IMG/VR virus record: IMGVR_UViG_3300009184_000094
Span: 1-36,776 of that record
Length of the DNA: 36,776 bases
From: a virus
Strand: one strand, 5' to 3'
How positions within the stretch are numbered: position 1 is the stretch's first letter; every line of letters begins with the position of its first letter. Positions 29,719 through 36,776 of the stretch are shown piece by piece. Both the position numbers and the translations under genes were made by a program. Below the pieces are notes generated by a model. That model was not told the DNA's origin. It did not search any database and was given only the letters and a program-made list of their open reading frames with translations.

Positions 29719-32700
29719 ATGGCGTATCAAAATATAAATCAATATGTTTATCAAAAGTGGAAATTAAAACTTGTCTATGATGGTCAAGATATGTCACTTG
29801 CATCCGATGAACGAGATTTTAATGAAGAGGTAGTTTTTTCACCTTTTTTGATCGCCCAAACATATGGAAAAAAATTACCAATATATTTTGATATTAATAG
29901 TTCAGAATCTTGGATTCCAAAAAATTTAACATATAAAAATTATAATGAAGAAAATTTATTTGTTTCTGAAAACTATTATGAACCTGATAATTTAGATATT
30001 GATTGTTTTGAGATAAACCAATCCTGTGATATTGGTTTAACAGGTATAGATAACGGATTGGTTGATAAAATGACAGGTGAAACAATAACTTTTACCAACG
30101 GACTATTCAACGACTATTTAAAATTTGATAGACTATATTTTGATAGAAGGTTAAAATTATTTCAAGTTACTGGATATACAGGAACTTACAGTAGATTTTC
30201 AGGAATAACCGCACAAACATTATACGAAGTAGTTTCAAAAGAAAATTTACAAGTTGGTAAGTATCACGAACTATATGGTGGTTTTTATCAAGGGTTTTAT
30301 AAGTTATTTGGTTACGATTATAACATTTTACCTGATCGAATGAATAAAGGTTGGTCAATTGAAATGTTACTAAAACCTCGTTTCATTAATGAATACTTAC
30401 CAAGTCCAGGTGAAACAACTTTAAATGAAATATATCCGAATAATAAAAATACATTTTTTTATTTAGGTACGAGAGCAGAAAATAAATTTTATCACCACGC
30501 CGATGGAACGGCACCTTGTTTTACAGGATATACAAGAGTTACAACTCCTTTGGCAAATTGTGTATCAACTTGTAGTTGTTGTGATCCTGAAATTTTTAAT
30601 AGTAGATGTATTTTTATATATCCACCAAGATCTCAAAATAATCAACATGATCCACATGTTAATTACGGATGTAATGTTTGTAATGGTGATAATACCAAAA
30701 AAATACAATGTGGTTGTGATTGTAATGAATTACCTTGTCAATCATGTGGGTGGGAATGTCAAACTCATGTGTGTCCAATATACTTTAAAAGAGTGTTGTC
30801 ATTTAGCATATGTAACGATAATGGTACGATAGATGATAATTTTGATGTATATTTTAATAACCATTTGGTTGGTAGTGTTGTCTTTTCAGCAAACTCAGTA
30901 ACAAATTATATTTTTGTCGCCGATAACACATCACCGTCAATTTCATTTAGTGGGATTCCATATACTTGTAGTGGTACGACAAATATTATTAGATTTTCTG
31001 AAGATAAAGTAAGAGATGGTCAAAATTTAATCAAACTTTATAATGTAAAAAATAATAACAACGGAAATTCAGGTATTGTTGAAGTAAAACAATTTTCTCT
31101 AACAGGAAGTACTTTAGTCGAACCTACAACAATTGATAATTTTACATTTTCAGGAGTTTCAAACCAAGATTATAATTTTTATTTTAATTATGGTCACATT
31201 ATTCCTGGTATAACACCAACACCGGTACCAACACCATCACCAACTCCGACTTGTGATGCTCCACCACCACCTTCATGTACTCCAAAATGTCATTCATGTG
31301 ATAGTTGTGGGGGGTCTTGTTATCCAGGTTCCACTTGTGGATGTGGATGTAGTGGAGTTCAGTCGAATCCTTTTGACACTATCGAGGATACTTGTGAAAA
31401 AGATCCTAAAATGGATACCTTATCAAATAACATTTCACTAAGACTTTGTGGTGACCCTAAAAATCCCGGAATTGGAGTTAGAGTTTTAAAAATTACGGGT
31501 GATTGTGAAACAACAGGTACTTGTGTGACAGGACAAACTTATGTAACAGGATATACTATTCAAGATATATGCACACCACCAATCTACCCATATTGTTTGA
31601 ATGTAAATCCAGAATGGTTAGATGATGAACATTGGTTTCAAGTTAATGTGGTTTGGGAAAGATATACATTTATAGAAGAATGTGATTTATTTTGGTATGG
31701 AGGTTTGGGTGTTATAACCCAAGAAGAATACTTACAATCATTAGCAAATAATGCACAATCACTAATAGCACCTCCATACACAAATGATCAGTCTGTTGCC
31801 GAAAAAATTACATTGGTTCAAATGAACCAACTTTGGTTAGAACAAGAAAAATACAGAAGAGGTAGATTAAAAATTTATATTAACGGAAAAATATTTTACA
31901 CAATTGAGGATTTTGAAGAAGTAATCCCAAGAGCTTTGAATACCGATAAAGAAAGACAATTGGGTGTTCCGTTTAGTGTTTCTTGGGGTGGTGGAACGCA
32001 AGGATTACATGAAAATTTAACTTTTTCGAGTTGTTCAGGACTAACGGGTAATTATATTCAAGATCCCGAGTGTCTTCCAACAAACATTTTAAACAATTCC
32101 TCATTGTCAGGAATGCAAACCAATATTTTATTAGAACAAAATTTTGGTGGTACTTTTGAGGGTGGAATTTCACAATTTAGAATGTATGTTGAGCCATTAG
32201 GAAGTGATGAGGTTAAACATAATTTCAAATTACTCAAGGACAAATTTTTAATGTTTGATCCTGATTGTCCTGATTGCCAAACTAAGTTCTGCCCACCTAA
32301 TGATTTCACTTATGAAATTATACCAGTTCCGTCTCCAACACCATTACCAACTACCACACCGACACCAACTCCTACACCAACACCGTCACCTTCACCATTA
32401 CCTTTTGAAGTTACTGTTCTAATTTTAATTATACAAGGATCAATTAAAATACAATCATATTTAAATTACAACTATCCGTTAGATACAAATAGTTGTGTCT
32501 TATTTACTTTGAATATTGTAAAGTTGGATGGAACTTTATTGGAAATACCTTATGAGGTTGAATTTGATGCGGGTCAAACAACGGCACAGATTGAGACTAT
32601 ACTTGACGATGATTTTTCAACGGTATCTGATCAAGCATATTGTACCAATGCCGAACTTAGCGGAGCAACAGTAGATGTAAGATTCAAAGAAGAAATTATA

Positions 32701-33519
32701 TCTCAAGTAACACCAACGCCAACACCAACTACAACTCCTACACCAACGCCAACTACTACTCCTACACCAACGCCAACTACTACACCAACTAACACACCAA
32801 CACCTACACCAACCCCTACACCAACGACTACACCTAGAAATACTACAACACCAACACCTACGCCTACATCGACAACTACACCAACACCTACGCCTACTAA
32901 CACTCCTACACCAACACCTACCGCAACTCCTGGTGCAACGCCAACGACTACACCAACAAATACACCTACGCCAACACCTACTTCGACTAACACACCAACA
33001 CCGACACCGACATCTACAACAACTCCTACTCCTACACCGACATCTACAACAACACCTACTCCTACACCGACATCGACAAGTACCCCAACACCTACACCTA
33101 CTCCTACACCGACATCAACAACAACACCTACTCCTACACCGACATCAACAAGTACTCCTACACCGACCCCAACACCAAGTCCGTCTGTAGGTCCTACAAT
33201 TTATTTTGGAAAATTATCAACTCCTGATTTCACAGCTGGACAAGAAATATTATTGATTGACACCCAATCATTTGATTCGACAAACATTCATATAATGATA
33301 CCTCAAGGTGGTGGTTATGGTTATTATTTAATACCAGAAGATATGACACAACCTTCATTAGTTAGAAACAGCTCCGAAGGATGTGCAGGATTTGTCGTTC
33401 CAATAATTTCAAAACCTAATGTAACAATACCTGACATTTTTGGTAACCTCACTATTTATAAAGTATATAGAACCTATGTATCAACTTATGCTCAAGTTGA
33501 TCTGTGGTTATGTGAATAA
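29719..33519 (+). CDS. Large Cys-rich adhesin or tail-fibre protein with Pro-Thr linkers
   Basis: A 1266-residue virion protein, the longest gene here. Residues about 1-220 are beta-rich ([20 protein letters not shown]). LamG/concanavalin-like segments are suggested by [19 protein letters not shown] (about 212-230) and, later, [33 protein letters not shown] and [13 protein letters not shown], a split lectin-like fold. A dense Cys region spans about 275-355 (for example [31 protein letters not shown]), and a second is near 512-545. Pro-Thr linkers lie near 497-510, 871-893 and 996-1155. A final domain of about 110 residues begins [11 protein letters not shown]. The layout fits a host-recognition fibre with flexible stalks. 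Start is ATG at 29719, 8-9 nt after a perfect promoter element. Confidence 0.85.
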   Translation: MAYQNINQYVYQKWKLKLVYDGQDMSLASDERDFNEEVVFSPFLIAQTYGKKLPIYFDINSSESWIPKNLTYKNYNEENLFVSENYYEPDNLDIDCFEINQSCDIGLTGIDNGLVDKMTGETITFTNGLFNDYLKFDRLYFDRRLKLFQVTGYTGTYSRFSGITAQTLYEVVSKENLQVGKYHELYGGFYQGFYKLFGYDYNILPDRMNKGWSIEMLLKPRFINEYLPSPGETTLNEIYPNNKNTFFYLGTRAENKFYHHADGTAPCFTGYTRVTTPLANCVSTCSCCDPEIFNSRCIFIYPPRSQNNQHDPHVNYGCNVCNGDNTKKIQCGCDCNELPCQSCGWECQTHVCPIYFKRVLSFSICNDNGTIDDNFDVYFNNHLVGSVVFSANSVTNYIFVADNTSPSISFSGIPYTCSGTTNIIRFSEDKVRDGQNLIKLYNVKNNNNGNSGIVEVKQFSLTGSTLVEPTTIDNFTFSGVSNQDYNFYFNYGHIIPGITPTPVPTPSPTPTCDAPPPPSCTPKCHSCDSCGGSCYPGSTCGCGCSGVQSNPFDTIEDTCEKDPKMDTLSNNISLRLCGDPKNPGIGVRVLKITGDCETTGTCVTGQTYVTGYTIQDICTPPIYPYCLNVNPEWLDDEHWFQVNVVWERYTFIEECDLFWYGGLGVITQEEYLQSLANNAQSLIAPPYTNDQSVAEKITLVQMNQLWLEQEKYRRGRLKIYINGKIFYTIEDFEEVIPRALNTDKERQLGVPFSVSWGGGTQGLHENLTFSSCSGLTGNYIQDPECLPTNILNNSSLSGMQTNILLEQNFGGTFEGGISQFRMYVEPLGSDEVKHNFKLLKDKFLMFDPDCPDCQTKFCPPNDFTYEIIPVPSPTPLPTTTPTPTPTPTPSPSPLPFEVTVLILIIQGSIKIQSYLNYNYPLDTNSCVLFTLNIVKLDGTLLEIPYEVEFDAGQTTAQIETILDDDFSTVSDQAYCTNAELSGATVDVRFKEEIISQVTPTPTPTTTPTPTPTTTPTPTPTTTPTNTPTPTPTPTPTTTPRNTTTPTPTPTSTTTPTPTPTNTPTPTPTATPGATPTTTPTNTPTPTPTSTNTPTPTPTSTTTPTPTPTSTTTPTPTPTSTSTPTPTPTPTPTSTTTPTPTPTSTSTPTPTPTPSPSVGPTIYFGKLSTPDFTAGQEILLIDTQSFDSTNIHIMIPQGGGYGYYLIPEDMTQPSLVRNSSEGCAGFVVPIISKPNVTIPDIFGNLTIYKVYRTYVSTYAQVDLWLCE
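32706..33186 (+). repeat. Pro-Thr codon repeat tract in the adhesin gene
   Basis: About 480 bases of degenerate (ACA CCN)-type hexamers coding for TPTPT with some Ser, Asn, Ala and Arg substitutions, about 160 residues. A shorter tract of the same type is at 32331-32400. The opposite strand reads as Gly-Val repeats, which explains a long open frame there. Confidence 0.95.
33025..33146 (+). repeat. Near-perfect 20-bp direct repeats within the Pro-Thr tract
   Basis: CCTACTCCTACACCGACATC occurs at 33025-33044, 33055-33074, 33097-33116 and 33127-33146, spaced 30, 42 and 30 bp. All spacings are multiples of three, so recombination between copies keeps the frame. Confidence 0.93.
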
Positions 33520-33544
33520 TATTTTATGAATATAATAAGGTTAG

Positions 33545-35047
33545 ATGGCTGATTTTAGTAATATTGGTGGCGTTGGTATTATGGGTTTCATCTCCCCAAT
33601 GGACACTCGAGATACGTATGCGGTAATTGATCCACTATATGGTATTGATGGTATCAGAAATGTTGGTTCTGAGTCAGATTTGAACTTGATACCATACGAT
33701 CGAAGAAGATCAGGAATGATTGTTGGAGTCGAGGGAGGTAATAGATACTTCAAACTTAAAGACATTACTTGGTCTTTTAATATCAATGATTGGCAAGAAA
33801 TATTTCTTTATACAATTCCTCAATCTGCAATAACAACAAATGAAATCACAGGTGGTAGTGTAGATTACTCGGCACAAACTTTAACTCTATTGACCAGTAA
33901 TGGAAGTGAAATTATTATCACAGGAGTTACTGATACTTACGTTATAGGTGGAAATTATAACTCAAGTGGATCGACTTTGGAATTGGTCGATAATTACGGG
34001 GGAGTCGTTGAAATTACAGGATTTTCCCAATCTCAATCTATTTCAGTTCAACCAGATTCAGGTCTTGGTTTAGATGAAAATACGTTATTTACCACTTATA
34101 ATACTTTATTGGATTCGACTTTAGAAATGGCATCCACAATAGGGGGCTTACCTGCAGGAACTTCAGTGTCTGATTTATCAGGTAGAACATTTGTATCGAT
34201 ATTAGATGAAATGTTTTTTCCAACCCTTCAACCTACATACACCACACCAACTATTACTATTAGTAATAATAACACAACAGTAGAAGTGGGATCAACTTAT
34301 TCTGCAAATTTAATTGCAAGTGCAACAAAAAATGACGCAGGAAACTTTACCTATTTAGAAATTATTCGAAACAACTCGACCTCGTTAATTTCTACAAACA
34401 TACCTGATTTTTTACAAACAAGAAATTCACCCGACCAATATGGTTATGTTGATCCAAATAACCCCAATTACATTTTTTCATTATCATATAGTGAAACTTA
34501 TGTTATTCCTACGGGAGTTACTATTTCATCAACAACTTATAAATCGAGAGGAAATTATTTATCAGGATTGGCGAAAAAAACAAATAAAGGTTTAGATGAT
34601 AAAACAACTCCTCAAGTAAGATCGACAAACGCACCTCAACTAGCTGCAAATTCATATGATTCTTCCACTAAAACTATTACAGGAATATTCCCTTATTATT
34701 ATGGAAAATCATCGACAGAAATTACGGTTCAAAATATTATTAATTCAATAGTTTCGGGGACTGCAAACAAAGTACTTGCAAGTGCGTCGGGAAATCTCAC
34801 AATAACTTATAACGCATCAACTGAGTTTTTATGGTTTGCACATTTATCATCATATGGTTTAAAATCTCAATGGTATATGGCGGCCGATAATAAAGGTTTA
34901 ATGTCCAATTCGAGTTTGTTTGATCCAGGTACTATCGGGATAGTAAGTAGTGAGCTCGGATATTGGTCAAACGCCAGTTTTTACATTTATTTGGGAAATT
35001 ATAAAACAACACTAAACACAATAACTTTGGGTAACGGATTATTCTAA
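33545..35047 (+). CDS. Putative tail-fibre protein
   Basis: A 500-residue beta-rich protein with a short N-terminal attachment-like section (MADFSNIGGVGIMGFISPMD). DRRRSGMIVGVEGGNRYFKL and SGSTLELVDNYGGVVEITGF are followed by LPAGTSVSDLSGRTFVSILD and EMFFPTLQPTYTTPTITISN, a transition seen in phage fibres where an Ig-like domain begins after a P-T-x-x-P-T segment. The C-terminus contains GIFPYYYGKSS and WYMAADNKGLM, resembling a receptor-binding fibre tip domain. It follows the adhesin gene by 25 nt, has a weak ATATTTTATG element upstream and an AAGG before the start, and is close to the next gene (3 nt). Confidence 0.78.
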   Translation: MADFSNIGGVGIMGFISPMDTRDTYAVIDPLYGIDGIRNVGSESDLNLIPYDRRRSGMIVGVEGGNRYFKLKDITWSFNINDWQEIFLYTIPQSAITTNEITGGSVDYSAQTLTLLTSNGSEIIITGVTDTYVIGGNYNSSGSTLELVDNYGGVVEITGFSQSQSISVQPDSGLGLDENTLFTTYNTLLDSTLEMASTIGGLPAGTSVSDLSGRTFVSILDEMFFPTLQPTYTTPTITISNNNTTVEVGSTYSANLIASATKNDAGNFTYLEIIRNNSTSLISTNIPDFLQTRNSPDQYGYVDPNNPNYIFSLSYSETYVIPTGVTISSTTYKSRGNYLSGLAKKTNKGLDDKTTPQVRSTNAPQLAANSYDSSTKTITGIFPYYYGKSSTEITVQNIINSIVSGTANKVLASASGNLTITYNASTEFLWFAHLSSYGLKSQWYMAADNKGLMSNSSLFDPGTIGIVSSELGYWSNASFYIYLGNYKTTLNTITLGNGLF

Positions 35048-35050
35048 ATC

Positions 35051-35776
35051 ATGGCAATATTAATTAATGATAATTTAAATCCACTAGCACCCAAGATCTT
35101 AGATAATAGATATGGACCCTATACTTCGACCACTGAAGCCAATTTAGCGATCGACGTATCTTTTAGAGTTGTTGGTTTAACGGTGGGTATTTTATCAGGT
35201 GATACCGTATTTTCAGGAGGACGTTATGTTTCTGCGTCCGAAGGTATTGTTGAATATTGGTATTACGCAGGAATTACTGATTCTGATTTAGTTTTAAAGT
35301 CCGATTGCACAACTCAATGTGGAGATCCAAATTTTGTTGATAAAGAAGTTTTATATCCTGTTGATGGTGTAAATAAACTATTCACATTACGATATACTCC
35401 TGAAATAAATTCTGAATCCATTTATTATAATGGTCTTTTACAAAAAGAAGGTATAAATGCCGATTATATAATAATTGGAAGAACAATTGAGTTTAATGTT
35501 GCACCATTTGCAAATAGTAGATTATTAGCGTCATATAGAACATACTCTGAAATTAACTTTGTTGATAATGAAACTCCTATGGGATTAATTAATGGTGTTA
35601 ATACTGTATTTGAATTGTCTATTACACCAATTGAGGGTAGCGATCATATTTATTTGAACGGTTTACTACAAGATGAAGGAGTTATGTTTGATTACGATAT
35701 TACGGGTAAAATAATAACATTCAATATTCCACCACCAATCGGTAGCATAATATTATGTTCATACAGATTTAATTAA
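35051..35776 (+). CDS. Putative fibre-associated protein with duplicated beta domain
   Basis: A 241-residue protein. Residues 1-95 form an N-terminal domain (YTSTTEANLAIDVSFRVVG, VFSGGRYVSASEGIVEYWYY). Two repeats of about 65 residues follow: one from PVDGVNKLFTLRYTPEIN with YYNGLLQKEG and ADYIIIGRTIEFNVAP; the other from LINGVNTVFELSITPIEG with YLNGLLQDEG and FDYDITGKIITFNIPPP. They share an NGV..F.L...P...S..IY.NGLLQ.EG..DY...G..I.FN..P pattern known in phage tail-fibre and baseplate proteins. A 3-nt gap to the previous gene implies cotranscription. It probably trimerises as part of a fibre. Confidence 0.78.
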   Translation: MAILINDNLNPLAPKILDNRYGPYTSTTEANLAIDVSFRVVGLTVGILSGDTVFSGGRYVSASEGIVEYWYYAGITDSDLVLKSDCTTQCGDPNFVDKEVLYPVDGVNKLFTLRYTPEINSESIYYNGLLQKEGINADYIIIGRTIEFNVAPFANSRLLASYRTYSEINFVDNETPMGLINGVNTVFELSITPIEGSDHIYLNGLLQDEGVMFDYDITGKIITFNIPPPIGSIILCSYRFN

Positions 35777-35816
35777 AAAAAAAGTAAAAATTACTTAAAC
35801 AAAGAAAAAAAATAAC

Positions 35817-35825
35817 ATATTTATA
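35817..35825 (+). promoter_or_regulatory. Candidate late promoter before the DUF5659-like gene
   Basis: ATATTTATA, a perfect copy, ends 20 nt before the ATG at 35846, with an A-rich leader. Confidence 0.45.
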
Positions 35826-35845
35826 AAAAGAACAAAAAATTAAAA

Positions 35846-36079
35846 ATGGAACAAGAAGAAAAATATACAACAAGTGACCTATATTTGGGAGCTTATTTGA
35901 AATTGAAGGGGTTTAAAATGATTCTTGAAAAACAAAGAAATAAAGCGATTTTTGTGTTTGAAAAAACAGAAGAATTACAACAAGAAGTTAATAACTATTT
36001 GAATGAGAGTGGTTCTTGTGAACCTCTTTTATATACAAATTCTATTAAGAATTTAAAAAACTTATTATATAATTTGTAA
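35846..36079 (+). CDS. DUF5659-like small protein
   Basis: A 77-residue protein that reads as the DUF5659 family found in phages and bacteria: YTTSDLYLGAYLKLKGFKM, a strand with KAIFVFEKTEELQQEVNNYL, then CEPLLYTNSIKNLKNLLYNL. The hallmark S-D-L-Y-L-A/G-A-Y-L-K-x-K-G-F start and the N-S-I-K-N-L-K-x-L-L end are both present. The function of the family is unknown. It stands alone between fibre genes with its own promoter-like element. Confidence 0.75.
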   Translation: MEQEEKYTTSDLYLGAYLKLKGFKMILEKQRNKAIFVFEKTEELQQEVNNYLNESGSCEPLLYTNSIKNLKNLLYNL

Positions 36080-36310
36080 AATTTTTGAATTTTTCAAATA
36101 TATAAAATATTTATATGTAGATCAAAGTCTTATCTAGACGATTATTAATATTCTTATTTATCCTTTTATTTAAATTTATAAACATATTAAGTGAATAACC
36201 CATTTTAGGTTGTTCAGGTCTGAATTTGTATGTATCATTAAAACATAAAATTTGAGTTGAATTTTATGATGTGAAAGAACATTTAAAGTATAAAAAATAA
36301 TTTTTTTTTT
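36080..36310 (+). other. Intergenic leader of about 230 bases
   Basis: The gap holds a perfect ATATTTATA at 36107-36115, about 195 nt before the next gene, and no clear hairpin terminator. A 30-codon minus-strand frame (36111-36203, MGYSLNMFINLNKRINKNIN at its start) is present but unsupported. It could encode a long 5' leader or small RNA; no defined fold was recognised. Confidence 0.4.
36107..36115 (+). promoter_or_regulatory. Candidate late promoter for the repeat-rich fibre
   Basis: ATATTTATA, a perfect copy, but unlike other copies it lies about 195 nt from the next start codon (36311). Confidence 0.35.
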
Positions 36311-36776
36311 ATGGCTACAAACACTAGAATAGTCTTAGACTTACAATCAGACTTATTTTTGACCAGTCCAGTAATAACTAACCCATCAGGTATTACCGCA
36401 ACAAACATTGAATTTTTAGGTAATAGCACTTTTGGACCCTCAACTAACAATGTTACTGCGGCTTTAAATGAATTGGGAGTTGAATTATCAACTGAAGAAT
36501 CATCTAGAATTTCAGGTGATGCATCATTAACAACAAGAGTATCAACTGAAGAATCTACAAGAAATTCTGCGGATACATCATTAACAACAAGAGTTTCTTC
36601 TGAAGAATCAAGAGCTACTTCTGCTGAGTTAGTATTAACTAACAATTTATCTGCTGAAGTTTCTACAAGATCTTCTGCTGACGCTTCATTAGCAGCAACT
36701 ATTTCCACGAATGCTTCTGCTGACGCATCTTTAGAGACTAGAATTTCTACTGAAGAATCTACAAGATCTTCTGCTG
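36311..36776 (+). CDS. Repeat-rich tail-fibre protein (5' part, continues past window)
   Basis: An open frame from the ATG at 36311, after a 10-T run, continues to the window end (about 155 residues). The N-terminus MATNTRIVLDLQSDLFLTSP is followed by VTAALNELGVELSTEESSRI, then a series of 18-residue units of the type STEESTRNSADTSLTTRV. Such Ser/Thr/Ala/Glu-rich units with Leu/Val at regular positions form trimeric coiled-coil shafts in phage fibres. Trimeric shaft and tail-fibre role are inferred from the repeat type and neighbours. The 3' part is not seen. Confidence 0.75.
   Translation, partial: MATNTRIVLDLQSDLFLTSPVITNPSGITATNIEFLGNSTFGPSTNNVTAALNELGVELSTEESSRISGDASLTTRVSTEESTRNSADTSLTTRVSSEESRATSAELVLTNNLSAEVSTRSSADASLAATISTNASADASLETRISTEESTRSSA
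36488..36776 (+). repeat. 54-bp coding repeats in the fibre shaft
   Basis: Units of 18 codons: STEESSRISGDASLTTRV, STEESTRNSADTSLTTRV, SSEESRATSAELVLTNNL, SAEVSTRSSADASLAATI, a shortened 14-residue unit STNASADASLETRI, then STEESTRSSA at the edge. The DNA copies are diverged but clearly related. Confidence 0.88.

Noticed and set aside
28767-29720. Longer start at 29720 for the minus-strand operon's first gene
   Set aside because: It would add 18 residues that overlap the divergent fibre start and lie upstream of the promoter-like element; the ATG at 29666 is preferred.
30503-30832. A 109-codon alternative frame in the adhesin gene
   Set aside because: Same-strand shift of the Cys-rich region; no start context and full overlap with the long gene.
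32703-32993. A minus-strand frame of Gly-Val repeats
   Set aside because: It is the reverse complement of the Pro-Thr repeat tract and has no independent support.
36111-36203. A 30-codon minus-strand frame in the 36080-36310 gap
   Set aside because: Too short, low complexity (Asn/Ile/Lys) and without promoter or neighbour coupling.
36283-36708. A 141-codon minus-strand frame at the right end
   Set aside because: It is antisense to the fibre repeats and reflects their periodic codons.
29719-36776. Possible diversity-generating retroelement acting on the fibre genes
   Set aside because: No reverse transcriptase gene or template/variable repeat pair was seen in this window.

Overview
This window is a contiguous piece of an AT-rich, tailed, contractile-tail (T4-like myovirus) phage genome. 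The diagnostic set is the T4 capsid-assembly block in canonical order (gp21-like prohead protease, gp22-like scaffold, gp23-like major capsid protein), a gp5-type baseplate OB-fold protein, a gp55-like late sigma factor, phoH and dUTPase. The host is most likely a member of the Bacteroidota (Flavobacteriia-like). Start codons are preceded by A-rich tracts rather than Shine-Dalgarno sequences, the phage carries its own bS21 resembling the short Bacteroidota form, and a DUF4494-like protein is present. Host assignment is an inference from these traits. No tRNA, rRNA, CRISPR array, integrase or insertion sequence was recognised.

Layout. (1) 1-8392, mostly plus strand: the end of an acidic ORF, an unknown helical protein, a minus-strand bS21 gene, an unknown protein, the protease-scaffold-capsid block with two clear hairpin terminators, an HNH endonuclease next to the capsid gene, and two small proteins with capsid-targeting-like leaders. 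(2) 8393-15605, minus strand: a small lipoprotein, further virion or unknown proteins, a large putative fibre/baseplate protein, the gp5-like hub protein and an unknown 644-residue structural candidate. (3) 15618-26916, minus strand: one tightly packed run (many ATGA or TAATG stop/start overlaps) with the late sigma factor, seven glycosyltransferase genes, a methyltransferase, a HAD-like protein, PhoH, dUTPase and a DnaQ-like exonuclease. (4) 26999-29666, minus strand: five genes, including a WYL-like protein with a possible capsid-targeting leader, ending in a hairpin terminator. (5) 29719-36776, plus strand: adhesin and tail-fibre genes, including a 1266-residue Cys-rich protein with Pro-Thr linkers, and a repeat-rich fibre that runs off the window end.

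How the parts fit. The protease, scaffold and capsid proteins build the prohead. Several small proteins carry N-termini that look like T4 capsid targeting sequences ending in an (I/L)-x-E cleavage site, so they may be packaged and trimmed by the same protease. The sequence TATTTATA, read toward the gene, lies within about 3-25 nt of the start codon of at least a dozen genes, nearly all in virion-type modules. It is a candidate late promoter for the gp55-like sigma, and it is notably the reverse complement of the T4 late element TATAAATA. The bS21 gene has it too, which suggests late expression. The glycosyltransferase run lacks the motif at the starts that were inspected and probably has different timing.
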